Below, piece by piece: positions 43,788 through 51,742 of a stretch of 64,000 bases of DNA. Each line of letters begins with the position of its first letter. Position 1 is the first letter of the stretch. The stretch is from the NCBI GenBank assembly GCA_016866385.1, contig VGMU01000001.1:44785-108784 (forward strand), written 5' to 3'. The translations under genes were made by a program, and so were the position numbers. This DNA comes from Bacteroidota bacterium (lineage in GTDB: Bacteria > Bacteroidota > Bacteroidia > Cytophagales > Cyclobacteriaceae). The notes under the pieces were generated by a model. The model had not been told where the DNA came from and ran no database searches. It worked only from the letters and a program-made list of their open reading frames with translations.

Positions 43788-45134
43788 ATGTCCCAAGCCA
43801 CGCTCATCCAGCAGGTCTCTCTCGTCAACGAAGGCAAAATCCAAGTTACCGACGTCCTGATCCAAGGAGAACGCATCCAAAAAATCGGTTCCATCTCTGC
43901 CCAGGATCAGTACCAGCTCGTGGATGGCCGCGGCAAGTACTTGCTCCCTGGCGTGATCGACGGACAGGTACACTTTCGTGATCCTGGACTTACCCACAAG
44001 GCGGATCTCACGAGCGAAAGCAAGGCAGCCATCGCCGGAGGGGTCACCTCCTTTATCGAGATGCCCAACACTCGCCCCAATACGCTGACCCTCGAGCTCT
44101 GGGCAGACAAGTACGAACTGGCTTCCACCAAATCCTTGGCCAACTACGGTTTCTTGCTAGGAATTACCGCCGACAACTTGGACGAGGTCATCCAATGGGA
44201 CACCTCCAAGCACCTGGCCATCACGGACGATGGGCTTTATTTTACAGGGAAGGGAAATATCCTCGCAGATCAACCGGCCATGTTGGAGAAACTTTTTGCA
44301 GCGCACAAGGGTCTGATTGCCATCCACTCCGAAAAGGAGGAAATCATAGAGAAAAACGAGGAACTCTACCGGGAAAAATACGGAGAAAATGTACCCATCG
44401 CCTGCCACCCCTTGATCCGAAGCGAACAAGCCTGCTACGAGGCTACGGAGCGTGCCATCGGCCTTGCGGAAAAGCATGGAGCCAGATTACACATCCTCCA
44501 CCTCAGCACGGCCAAGGAAACGGCTCTTTTCCGTAACGATATCCCCCTAAAAGATAAAAACATCACCACCGAGGTTTCCGTTCACTACCTCTGGTTTACA
44601 GACCAGGATTACGAGCGATTGGGCGCCTTGATCAAGTGGAACCCAGCCATCAAAACCCAAAAGGACAAGGATGGCCTACTCGCTGCACTATTGGACGACC
44701 GCATTGATTTGATTACCACTGACCATGCCCCGCATACCTTGGAAGAAAAGCAAAAGCCTTACTTTCAGTCCATGTCGGGCGCTCCACTGGTTCAGCACTC
44801 TCTCAATTGCCTCCTAGAATTCCATGCACAAGGCAAAATCAGCCTGGAGAAAATCGTGGAAAAAATGTGTCACAATCCTGCCATCCTTTATCGCATCAAG
44901 GAACGTGGCTTCATCCGAGAAGGCTACTTTGCAGATTTGACCCTCGTGGATCTCAACAGCGAATGGACGGTGAGTAAGGAAAATATTCTTTACAAATGCG
45001 GTTGGTCTCCTTTAGAAGGAACCACCTTCCACAGCAAGGTGCTTAGCACTTGGGTCAACGGTCACTTGGCCTACGCGGACGGCGTATTTCACGAGGAAGT
45101 CAAAGGCAAAGCACTGGAAGTTCAATCCAACTAA
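43788..45134 (+). CDS. pyrC: Dihydroorotase, Bacteroidota-type with altered metal-site residues
   Basis: A 448-residue amidohydrolase with strong overall similarity to the dihydroorotase of Bacteroidota: PGVIDGQVHFRDPGLTHKA, SFIEMPNT, ACHPLIRSEQACY, LHILHLSTAKET, TTDHAPHTLEEK (with D312), and CHNPAILYRIKERGFIREGYFADLTLVDL. It would convert carbamoyl-aspartate to dihydroorotate in pyrimidine synthesis. Two features differ from textbook class I enzymes. The HxH metal motif reads Q60-V-H62; I recall Q as normal in this phylum. In addition the segment where a lysine (GIKxFMGS) is expected reads AITDDGLYF (144-152), with D147-D148. Activity is therefore an inference. A DUF6671 gene follows after 6 bases. 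Confidence 0.9.
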   Translation: MSQATLIQQVSLVNEGKIQVTDVLIQGERIQKIGSISAQDQYQLVDGRGKYLLPGVIDGQVHFRDPGLTHKADLTSESKAAIAGGVTSFIEMPNTRPNTLTLELWADKYELASTKSLANYGFLLGITADNLDEVIQWDTSKHLAITDDGLYFTGKGNILADQPAMLEKLFAAHKGLIAIHSEKEEIIEKNEELYREKYGENVPIACHPLIRSEQACYEATERAIGLAEKHGARLHILHLSTAKETALFRNDIPLKDKNITTEVSVHYLWFTDQDYERLGALIKWNPAIKTQKDKDGLLAALLDDRIDLITTDHAPHTLEEKQKPYFQSMSGAPLVQHSLNCLLEFHAQGKISLEKIVEKMCHNPAILYRIKERGFIREGYFADLTLVDLNSEWTVSKENILYKCGWSPLEGTTFHSKVLSTWVNGHLAYADGVFHEEVKGKALEVQSN

Positions 45135-45140
45135 GCTCCC

Positions 45141-45986
45141 ATGTCCGGATTTTTTGAAGGTCGGCACCTCCTCATCGCCAGCATGCACCAAAAGGAGCAG
45201 GTTCTTCAGCCCCTCTTGGAATCGAGTTTGAAGGTGACTGTGTCTGTTGCCAATGGGCTAAACACGGACTTGCTTGGCACTTTTTCTGGAGAGGTAGCAC
45301 GCCTTACAGACCCACTAACCACGGCACAAAAAAAATGCGAACTGGCCCTAGAACTTACCGGTGGCGACCTGGTCCTCGCCAGTGAAGGCTCCTTCGGTGC
45401 ACATCCCTCCGCATTCTTTCTGCCCGCCAATGAGGAGTGGCTCCTGCTGCTCGACCGAAAAAATGGGCTTGAAATCCATGCCCGCCACCTCAGCCTTGAA
45501 ACCAACTTCTCAGGACAAGAATTTCATAATTTGGAGCAACTGGAGATTTTTGCTAGCAAGGTAGGTTTCCCGAGTCATGCCCTCATCCTGAGACGAAGCA
45601 AGGACCATTTAGAAGGAATCTTGAAAGGCATCACAGACCTTGAGCAACTCCGAACAGCAGCCCGACGACTATTAAAAACCCAGGGATCTGGATTTGTTGA
45701 AACAGACATGCGGGCCATGTTCAATCCCAGCAGAATGAAGGTCATTGGGGAAGCAGCCCAACTCCTGATTCAAAAGTTGAATTCTTGTTGCCCCTCCTGT
45801 CAGCTCCCTGGTTTTGCGGTTACGGCTGCGGAGCCTGGCCTACCCTGTAGCCTTTGCGGCACCCCTAGCAGCACTGCTCTGGCTCACCTGCTCCTTTGCA
45901 GCCACTGCCAACACGAAGAAAAAGTCTTCTTTCCTCAGGGTAAAAAAACAGAGGATCCCCAGTATTGCCAGGTCTGCAATCCTTAA
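45141..45986 (+). CDS. DUF6671-family protein
   Basis: A 281-residue protein of the DUF6671 type with the conserved strand VLASEGSFGAHP and a C-terminal zinc-ribbon-like part: CPSC near residue 219, CSLC near 236, CSHC near 254 and CQVC near 278. It starts 6 bases after the dihydroorotase gene and is probably cotranscribed. No enzymatic motif is evident. Confidence 0.82.
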   Translation: MSGFFEGRHLLIASMHQKEQVLQPLLESSLKVTVSVANGLNTDLLGTFSGEVARLTDPLTTAQKKCELALELTGGDLVLASEGSFGAHPSAFFLPANEEWLLLLDRKNGLEIHARHLSLETNFSGQEFHNLEQLEIFASKVGFPSHALILRRSKDHLEGILKGITDLEQLRTAARRLLKTQGSGFVETDMRAMFNPSRMKVIGEAAQLLIQKLNSCCPSCQLPGFAVTAAEPGLPCSLCGTPSSTALAHLLLCSHCQHEEKVFFPQGKKTEDPQYCQVCNP

Positions 45987-46135
45987 AGTGCCAGGATTAT
46001 AGATAAAAAAGGAAGTGGGTAAAATTTTTTTCACCTCCTAAACTTCGAAGGGGATGAATTATTTTTTATAAATAGCTTTTCTACTAATTAAAATTTTAAT
46101 TATTTATTTAGGATTAGTTTTTTATTTGGTAAATC

Positions 46136-46153
46136 GTACCGAGTACCCAAGTA
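46136..46153 (+). repeat. Possible degenerate GTAC-heptamer repeat
   Basis: GTACCGAGTACCCAAGTA reads as two GTACNNN heptamers and a partial third, the same unit as in the array at 50391-50660. It is short enough to be chance. Confidence 0.3.
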
Positions 46154-46190
46154 AAAAGCATGTTTCTTTTTCTTATTCCTAAAGTGTTCC

Positions 46191-47192
46191 ATGTTTATTA
46201 TCGAATCTTACACTACAGCCGTCTTATTTAGTATCGTCACGATGCTCTGCTGGGGCTCCTGGGCCAATACCCAAAAGTTGGCTTCCTCGAGTTGGCGCTT
46301 TGAATTATTCTATTGGGACTATGTCCTTGGCATCCTTTTACTCTCCCTAATTTTTGCATTCACCTTGGGTAGTTCCGGGGAGCAGGGGAGAAGTTTTATC
46401 GCCGACCTTCAACAAGCAGATCGCAGCTCACTAAGCTCCGCTTTTTGGGGGGGAATCGTTTTCAATGCCGCCAATATTTTATTGGGAGCAGCAATTTCCA
46501 TCTCTGGAATGGCGGTAGCCTTTCCCGTAGGCATTGGCCTAGCCTTAGTCATCGGCGTGGCTGTAAATTATGCTCAAAATCCAATTGGGAATGTAGGGTT
46601 GTTGTTTACAGGAGTAGCCCTAGTCACCTTAGCCATTTTACTCAATGCTAGGGCCTACCGTAGTCTTCCCAAAGACCAAACCAAGAGCCCAAGCAAAGGC
46701 TTGATCTTGTCCATAGTAGCAGGTATTTTGATGGGTTTTTTTTACAAATACGTAGCTGATGCCATGTTTTTAGATTTTACCAAACCCCTAGCAGGAAAAC
46801 TCAGCCCCTATTCAGCTGTAGTTCTGTTTTCTTTAGGTATTTTTTGTAGCAATTTTTTGTTTAACACGCTATTGATGCGTCGGCCCTTTATCGGAAAATC
46901 TGTGAGCTATGCGGATTATTTCCGAGGGAGTTTTGGCACCCATATGATCGGAATTTTGGGTGGGATGATTTGGTGCATAGGCATGGCATTTAGCATCATT
47001 GCCTCAGACAAAGCTGGCCCAGCCATCTCTTACGGATTAGGACAAGGTGCCACCATGGTAGCTGCCTTTTGGGGGGTATACGTGTGGAAGGAATTTAAAG
47101 ACCTACCTTCTTCCAAACGTCTAGGATTGCATCTCATGTTTCTCTTGTTTTTGCTTGGGATAGGCCTCATCGTCTACTCCAAAATTGCCTGA
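46191..47192 (+). CDS. DMT-superfamily sugar/ureide-type permease
   Basis: A 333-residue inner-membrane transporter with about ten transmembrane helices. The N-terminal run ESYTTAVLFSIVTMLCWGSWAN and the central GGIVFNAANILLGAAISISGMAVAFPVGIGLALVIGVAVNY, followed by GFFYKYVA and SYGLGQGATMVAAFWGVYVWKEF, resemble the GRP/ureide permease branch of the drug/metabolite superfamily. It heads the run transporter, ribokinase, ADP-ribosylglycohydrolase with gaps of 18 and 28 bases. From that context it probably imports ribose, ribosides or related compounds (inference). Confidence 0.82.
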   Translation: MFIIESYTTAVLFSIVTMLCWGSWANTQKLASSSWRFELFYWDYVLGILLLSLIFAFTLGSSGEQGRSFIADLQQADRSSLSSAFWGGIVFNAANILLGAAISISGMAVAFPVGIGLALVIGVAVNYAQNPIGNVGLLFTGVALVTLAILLNARAYRSLPKDQTKSPSKGLILSIVAGILMGFFYKYVADAMFLDFTKPLAGKLSPYSAVVLFSLGIFCSNFLFNTLLMRRPFIGKSVSYADYFRGSFGTHMIGILGGMIWCIGMAFSIIASDKAGPAISYGLGQGATMVAAFWGVYVWKEFKDLPSSKRLGLHLMFLLFLLGIGLIVYSKIA

Positions 47193-47210
47193 TCCACGAA
47201 ACCTATTACT

Positions 47211-48110
47211 ATGGCACAAGTTATCGTTGTCGGTAGTTCAAATACCGACCTGGTGGTAAAAACAGATCGCTTTCCTAAACCAGGAGAAACTTTAGTGGGT
47301 GGAGACTTTTTTCTTTTTCAAGGGGGGAAAGGCGCCAACCAAGCGGTTACAGCGGGCAGAATGGGCGCTGAAGTTTCCTTCATCAGTAGGGTGGGAAATG
47401 ATCTTTTTGGAAGACAAACACGAGAAAGTCTAGAAAAAGAGGGGATTTCTACCCGCTTTGTTTTAGAAGAGGAAAACAAATCTTCTGGAATCGCACTCAT
47501 CACAGTCAATGGACAAGGGGAAAACACCATTGTGGTCGCACCTGGTGCCAATGCAAGCTTAACTCCTGCAACGGTTCAAACTTGTTTAAACAGCATACCT
47601 AATCCTAGGTTTATCCTCTGCCAACTGGAAATTCCTATCGATGCCATTTCCTTTCTTGCATCCTATGCTCAAAAGGAAGGAAAGAAATTAATCTTAAATC
47701 CTGCTCCTGCATTCGAGTTGCCGGAATCCATTTATCAGCAGCTTTTTTTAATAACCCCCAACGAAACAGAGGCATCCCTGCTTACAGGTTTAGCATGCAA
47801 CACCGAGGAGGATTATCCAAAAATTGCGCAATGGTTTATAAATAAAGGGGTACAGCAAGTCCTTCTGACCTTGGGGGAGAAAGGATCCTACTTTCAAAAT
47901 TCAATCCAAAAAATTCGGGTTCAAGCACAAAAAGTAGCTGCAGTAGATACCACAGCAGCAGGAGATGTTTTTAACGGAAGTCTAGCCGTGGCCCTGGCAG
48001 AGGGAATGAATTGGGAAGAAGCCATCACCCTAGCTACCAAGGCTGCTTCGATTTCCGTCACCCGAATGGGCGCTCAAGCTTCAGCCCCCTTTCGATCAGA
48101 ACTAGTCTAA
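47211..48110 (+). CDS. rbsK: Ribokinase
   Basis: A 299-residue PfkB-family kinase. The first signature GGKGANQAVTAGRMGAEV (38-55) and second DTTAAGDVFNGSLAVALAEG (246-265) with catalytic D252 are intact. The start VVGSSNTDLVVKTDRFPKPGETLVGG is the ribokinase form. It phosphorylates D-ribose (or a close sugar) to ribose-5-phosphate in the cytoplasm. It lies 18 bases after the permease gene. Confidence 0.93.
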   Translation: MAQVIVVGSSNTDLVVKTDRFPKPGETLVGGDFFLFQGGKGANQAVTAGRMGAEVSFISRVGNDLFGRQTRESLEKEGISTRFVLEEENKSSGIALITVNGQGENTIVVAPGANASLTPATVQTCLNSIPNPRFILCQLEIPIDAISFLASYAQKEGKKLILNPAPAFELPESIYQQLFLITPNETEASLLTGLACNTEEDYPKIAQWFINKGVQQVLLTLGEKGSYFQNSIQKIRVQAQKVAAVDTTAAGDVFNGSLAVALAEGMNWEEAITLATKAASISVTRMGAQASAPFRSELV

Positions 48111-48138
48111 ATTACCCTTTATACCTTAGGACCCAAAC

Positions 48139-49488
48139 ATGATACTCCAGCGATTCCACCTCCCAATTCTTTTTTTCCTAAGTATTTCAGGAATTCAGGC
48201 CCAGCAACTCGCCTCCAAAAACCCGAATCTAAACTATTCGGTCTATAGCCCTAAATCCACAGATCTCACCATCGATCGTGCAGCCTACGCCGAAAAACTG
48301 CAAGGCTTTTGGCTAGCCACCTGCATCGCCAACTGGACCGGATTGGTTACGGAGATGGATAAAATCGGGAATATTGGGGATATCAAAACGGGCCCCTTCT
48401 ATACCCGAGCGGATTGGGGTCAGCCGGACCAACCCAGCATTTGGGGTCAAGGTATTCCAAGTAAACTTTCCCCAACCCTAGATTTCGTTTTTGCCGACGA
48501 AGACACGCTTTGGGGAGCAGACGACGACACCGACATCGAATACATCTACCAAGAGCTCCTCCTCCAACACCAAACCTCCTTGCTTACTGGGGAGCAAATT
48601 CGAAACGGATGGATGAAACACATCAAAAGAGATGAAGAAAATTACCTCTGGGTCTCCAATCAAAAGGCCTTGGATCTGATGAATGCCGGGCTAGTTCCTC
48701 CAGCTACAGGAGACCCGCAGCACAATCCAGAGTACGAGATGATCGATGCCCAACTCACCACGGAACTCTTTGGACTCTATGCCCCAGGAAGACCGGAAAT
48801 GGCCGTCAAGATGGCCAAACTCCCCATCCAAACGACTGCCCGAGAAGAAAGCGAATGGATTTCAGCTTTTTATGTGAGAATGTTTTCTCTTGCAGGCATA
48901 GCAGATTCCTCCCTTCCCCTAAAGCAACAACTCTCTCAAATGGCTGATCAAGCAGCCTTGGAGCTCCCTGTCGCCTCCTATCCAGCATCCATGTACCGCT
49001 ACGTAAAAGGATTGTATGCTTCTGGTATTCCTTGGGAACAAGCGCGTGATGCTGTCTACCAGCGCTACCAAGTAGAACAGCTCGATGGCTACGACATCAG
49101 TAGTAAGAAGATGTACTGCAACGGTTGCTTTGCGGCGGGCATCAACTTTGCCTCCAGCCTAGTGAGTTTATTCTACGGAGAAGGAGACCTGAAGGAAACC
49201 ATCAAAATCGGCGCTTTGGCTGGATGGGATTCGGATAATCCTACCGCTACCTGGGGAGGATTGCTTGGCTTTATACTGGGCAAAGAGGGGGTAGAAAAGG
49301 CCTTCGGAAGAAAATTTTCAAATAAATTTCATATCCACCGCACGAGAGTGGGCTTTCCCAACGAGGGCATAGACACCTTTGAGGCCATGGCCCAAAAAGG
49401 ACTCTGGATCATCGATCGTGTGGTGCAAGAAGAACTCCATGGAGGCGTAGACCTAAGCAAAAATACCTGGTACATCCCAAAAAAGTAG
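48139..49488 (+). CDS. Exported ADP-ribosylglycohydrolase-family protein
   Basis: A 449-residue protein with a Sec signal peptide (1-21, ending GIQA-QQ) and the ADP-ribosylglycohydrolase fold. Metal-binding sites are visible: DDDTD at 128-132 (the family's TDDT position) and GWDSDNPTA at 362-370 (the GDTDTNA position), with D364 and D366. The family cleaves N- or O-glycosidic ribosyl bonds. It is the third gene of the transporter-ribokinase run, 28 bases after rbsK. The exported location suggests that it frees ribose from a ribosylated compound outside the cytoplasm, with uptake and phosphorylation by its neighbours (inference). Confidence 0.85.
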   Translation: MILQRFHLPILFFLSISGIQAQQLASKNPNLNYSVYSPKSTDLTIDRAAYAEKLQGFWLATCIANWTGLVTEMDKIGNIGDIKTGPFYTRADWGQPDQPSIWGQGIPSKLSPTLDFVFADEDTLWGADDDTDIEYIYQELLLQHQTSLLTGEQIRNGWMKHIKRDEENYLWVSNQKALDLMNAGLVPPATGDPQHNPEYEMIDAQLTTELFGLYAPGRPEMAVKMAKLPIQTTAREESEWISAFYVRMFSLAGIADSSLPLKQQLSQMADQAALELPVASYPASMYRYVKGLYASGIPWEQARDAVYQRYQVEQLDGYDISSKKMYCNGCFAAGINFASSLVSLFYGEGDLKETIKIGALAGWDSDNPTATWGGLLGFILGKEGVEKAFGRKFSNKFHIHRTRVGFPNEGIDTFEAMAQKGLWIIDRVVQEELHGGVDLSKNTWYIPKK

Positions 49489-49502
49489 GACTCCTAACGG
49501 TT

Positions 49503-50354
49503 TTACAGCTTGTGCTTTGCACACATCTCGTGGATGAGTTGGTAGCCCTGCTCCGCCATCTCCCAAGGAGCAGAAAACTCCCGCCAAACTCCGATCGCAT
49601 TGGCAAAATCCGGATCATTCCTCGAGAAGCCCTCAATGGTCAACCAGCCCGAATAACCTACTTTCTTCAGCGCAGTGAAGGTTTCCTCAAAATCCACATG
49701 CCCAGATCCTGGCGTACCTCTATCATTCTCTGAAATATGCACGTGTCGCAATCTTGGCCCAATTTGTTGGATAGCCAGCCCTAGCTTTTTCTCCTCCATA
49801 TTCGCATGATGGGTATCAAACATGCCCTGCACATTGGGGTGATTGACCAGCGCCAACAAATGATTGAGCTGCCCCATGGTATTGGCCAAGTAGCATTCAA
49901 ATCGATTGAGTGCCTCGGGAGTCAGCAGGATACCCAATTCTTGCGCATGTACTCCTGATTCACGAAGCACTTCCGCCGACCATTCGTATTCCTCAGCCAA
50001 AGGTGCTCGGGAAGCAAAGGTGGCGAAGGCAGAATGAAAAGGCCCACACAACACCACAGCACCCAAATCAGCTGCTCGATCGATGACCCAATTGAGTTTT
50101 TCTTTGGCCTTTTGCCGAACCAATGGATCTGGTGAAATGGGATTTTCATCGGCTCCCATCACGGTAACCGCCGTCACTTCCAATCCAATTTTTTTGCAAT
50201 AATCCCCTACCAAACGACAAGAAGTGGCGTCCGTATCTCCAATAAAAAATTCAGCCCCATGGTATCCGATGGCTTTCAAGCGATCCAATATTGGGAAAAG
50301 CTTGGGGGAAATTTCTGCCGACCAGGCAAGCACGTTGAAACCTATTTTAGTCAT
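49503..50354 (-). CDS. Ketose 3-epimerase-like TIM-barrel enzyme
   Basis: A 283-residue sugar phosphate isomerase/epimerase of the tagatose/psicose 3-epimerase type. The metal ligands match that family: E153 in LNRFE, D180 in GMFDTHHANMEE, H206 in RHVHISENDRGTPGSGH, and E241 in LTIEGF. It should epimerise a free ketose or related sugar at C3 in the cytoplasm. It is convergent with the ADP-ribosylglycohydrolase gene (14 bases between) and downstream of the ThuA gene, with the GTAC array in the gap. Confidence 0.87.
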   Translation of the reverse strand: MTKIGFNVLAWSAEISPKLFPILDRLKAIGYHGAEFFIGDTDATSCRLVGDYCKKIGLEVTAVTVMGADENPISPDPLVRQKAKEKLNWVIDRAADLGAVVLCGPFHSAFATFASRAPLAEEYEWSAEVLRESGVHAQELGILLTPEALNRFECYLANTMGQLNHLLALVNHPNVQGMFDTHHANMEEKKLGLAIQQIGPRLRHVHISENDRGTPGSGHVDFEETFTALKKVGYSGWLTIEGFSRNDPDFANAIGVWREFSAPWEMAEQGYQLIHEMCAKHKL

Positions 50355-50390
50355 GAGGGAACGGATTAGGAATGGAAAATTAAGTAATCA

Positions 50391-50660
50391 ATTGTACAAT
50401 GTACCAGGTACGAAGTACAAAGTAGAGGTCCTTGATTGTATAATGTACCAGGTACCAAGTACAAAGTAGAGGTAAGAGGTACTAGATTGTACAATGTACC
50501 AGGTACCAAGTACAAAGTAGGGATTCGTATTGGAATTGAAATTCTACTATTAAATAATCTTGGTACATTGTACTTGGTACTTCGTACAACTTTTAGGATA
50601 AAGATGTCGCTTCCAATGCGACTTGATACTTGGTACATTGTACTTGGTACATTGTACAAC
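50391..50660. repeat. Array of GTAC-heptamer repeats: three direct and two inverted units
   Basis: Each unit is built from the heptamer GTACNNN repeated about 4.5 times: the consensus unit is GTACAAT, GTACCAG, GTACCAA, GTACAAA, GTA. Forward units lie at 50391-50429, 50435-50473 and 50486-50520. Reverse-complement units lie at 50557-50590 and 50625-50660, with about 4 mismatches per 33 bases. A spacer of 36 bases separates the two sets, so the region is a large imperfect palindrome. It fills the gap between the ThuA gene and the epimerase gene, both minus strand, so an operon transcript would carry a long hairpin. Frames of the MYNVPGTKYKV type here are translations of the repeat. Confidence 0.9.
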
Positions 50661-50664
50661 CTGC

Positions 50665-51681
50665 CTACTTAAAATCCTCTACTCGCATCCCTTTTCGGAA
50701 GGTATCAAATCCAAAGGGAGTGGGCTGATAAGTTCCAACAACGTCCACATTCAAATCTGCCCTGACCGCATCCCCCATGCCCAACAACCAAAAGGAAGCA
50801 TTCACTACCAATCTCCGCAAATCTGCGCTTAGAAAATCCAAGGAAGCACCCATCGTAGACGCAAAGGCCATTCCGAGTTTTCCACCTTCCAACTGATAGG
50901 GCTTGGTCCAGGCAATCGGCATCACCGACTTCTCCCAAATTAGCGGAGCTTGATCATTCATCCCTGCAGTAGATTGTCCATATACCAATACCTCTGCCTC
51001 AGCGGGCAACTCCTTAATTCCATACACATCTGAAGGACCCCAGATGTCCTTGACGCCGCGAAGGATTGGATGATTTGCTCCTTGCTTTACCCCATCCACC
51101 AAAGCTCTCGTTCCTTCTTTTCCATGTACCCCATGGTGGTTGATCCAAGTTTCTCCAAAGATGCGCTTCCCAAAGCCTTGTTCCCAACCCGGTACCTTAC
51201 TCATCCAATCCCACTTCGCAAATCTAGAATTCTTATTTTTTTGATAGGCAAAAGCATGGGTTGATGTGCGCAATCCGATAATGGGTTTGCCAGCCATTAG
51301 GTAGTCTTCTATGTATTTGGATTGCTCATCCGGCAATTCCCTAAAGCGAATCAACACGATTACTAAATCTGCCGATTCAAGTTGCTCCATTCCTGGAATA
51401 TTCCACTGGTAGTTGGGCACTACATCCCCCGAACTGGGATCGATAGGAAATAAGACGCTGGTCTTGAAGCCATACCGCTGAGAAAATATTTTTGCCAACA
51501 TGGGCATGGATTCTTCCGAACGGTATTCGTCGTCTCCAGCAATCAAAACAATATGCTTACCTTGACCCGGTCCCTCTCCTCCCTGGAATTGCAAAAACCC
51601 GGGTTCGGATTGACCAAAAACTCTTTGAGAAACAAATAAAAGTAGGGTGATACCAAGAAGCTTACTAGGAAATAACTTCAT
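50665..51681 (-). CDS. Exported ThuA-like domain protein
   Basis: A 338-residue protein with a signal peptide (1-23, ending RVFG-QS) and a ThuA-like (glutamine amidotransferase-like) fold: HIVLIAGDDEYRSEESMPMLAKIF near 44, ADLVIVLIRFRELPDEQ, IGLRTSTHAF and the WINHHGVHG run. ThuA was described with trehalose/disaccharide use in rhizobia; in Bacteroidota such proteins sit in carbohydrate gene clusters. The GTAC array follows its stop. Exact activity unknown. Confidence 0.86.
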   Translation of the reverse strand: MKLFPSKLLGITLLLFVSQRVFGQSEPGFLQFQGGEGPGQGKHIVLIAGDDEYRSEESMPMLAKIFSQRYGFKTSVLFPIDPSSGDVVPNYQWNIPGMEQLESADLVIVLIRFRELPDEQSKYIEDYLMAGKPIIGLRTSTHAFAYQKNKNSRFAKWDWMSKVPGWEQGFGKRIFGETWINHHGVHGKEGTRALVDGVKQGANHPILRGVKDIWGPSDVYGIKELPAEAEVLVYGQSTAGMNDQAPLIWEKSVMPIAWTKPYQLEGGKLGMAFASTMGASLDFLSADLRRLVVNASFWLLGMGDAVRADLNVDVVGTYQPTPFGFDTFRKGMRVEDFK

Positions 51682-51742
51682 AACAGGAAAGTTAGGTTCT
51701 TGGAATTTACCTAAAATCGGAAATTTCTAAACAAAAGTTTAA

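Noticed and set aside
50391..50660. CRISPR array
   Set aside because: Units occur in both orientations, contain an internal 7-base period, the gaps are short and irregular, and no cas gene is present.
50366..50832. Small frames of the MYNVPGTKYKV type on both strands
   Set aside because: They are translations of the GTAC-heptamer repeat with no start context; the peptide repeats simply reflect the DNA repeat.
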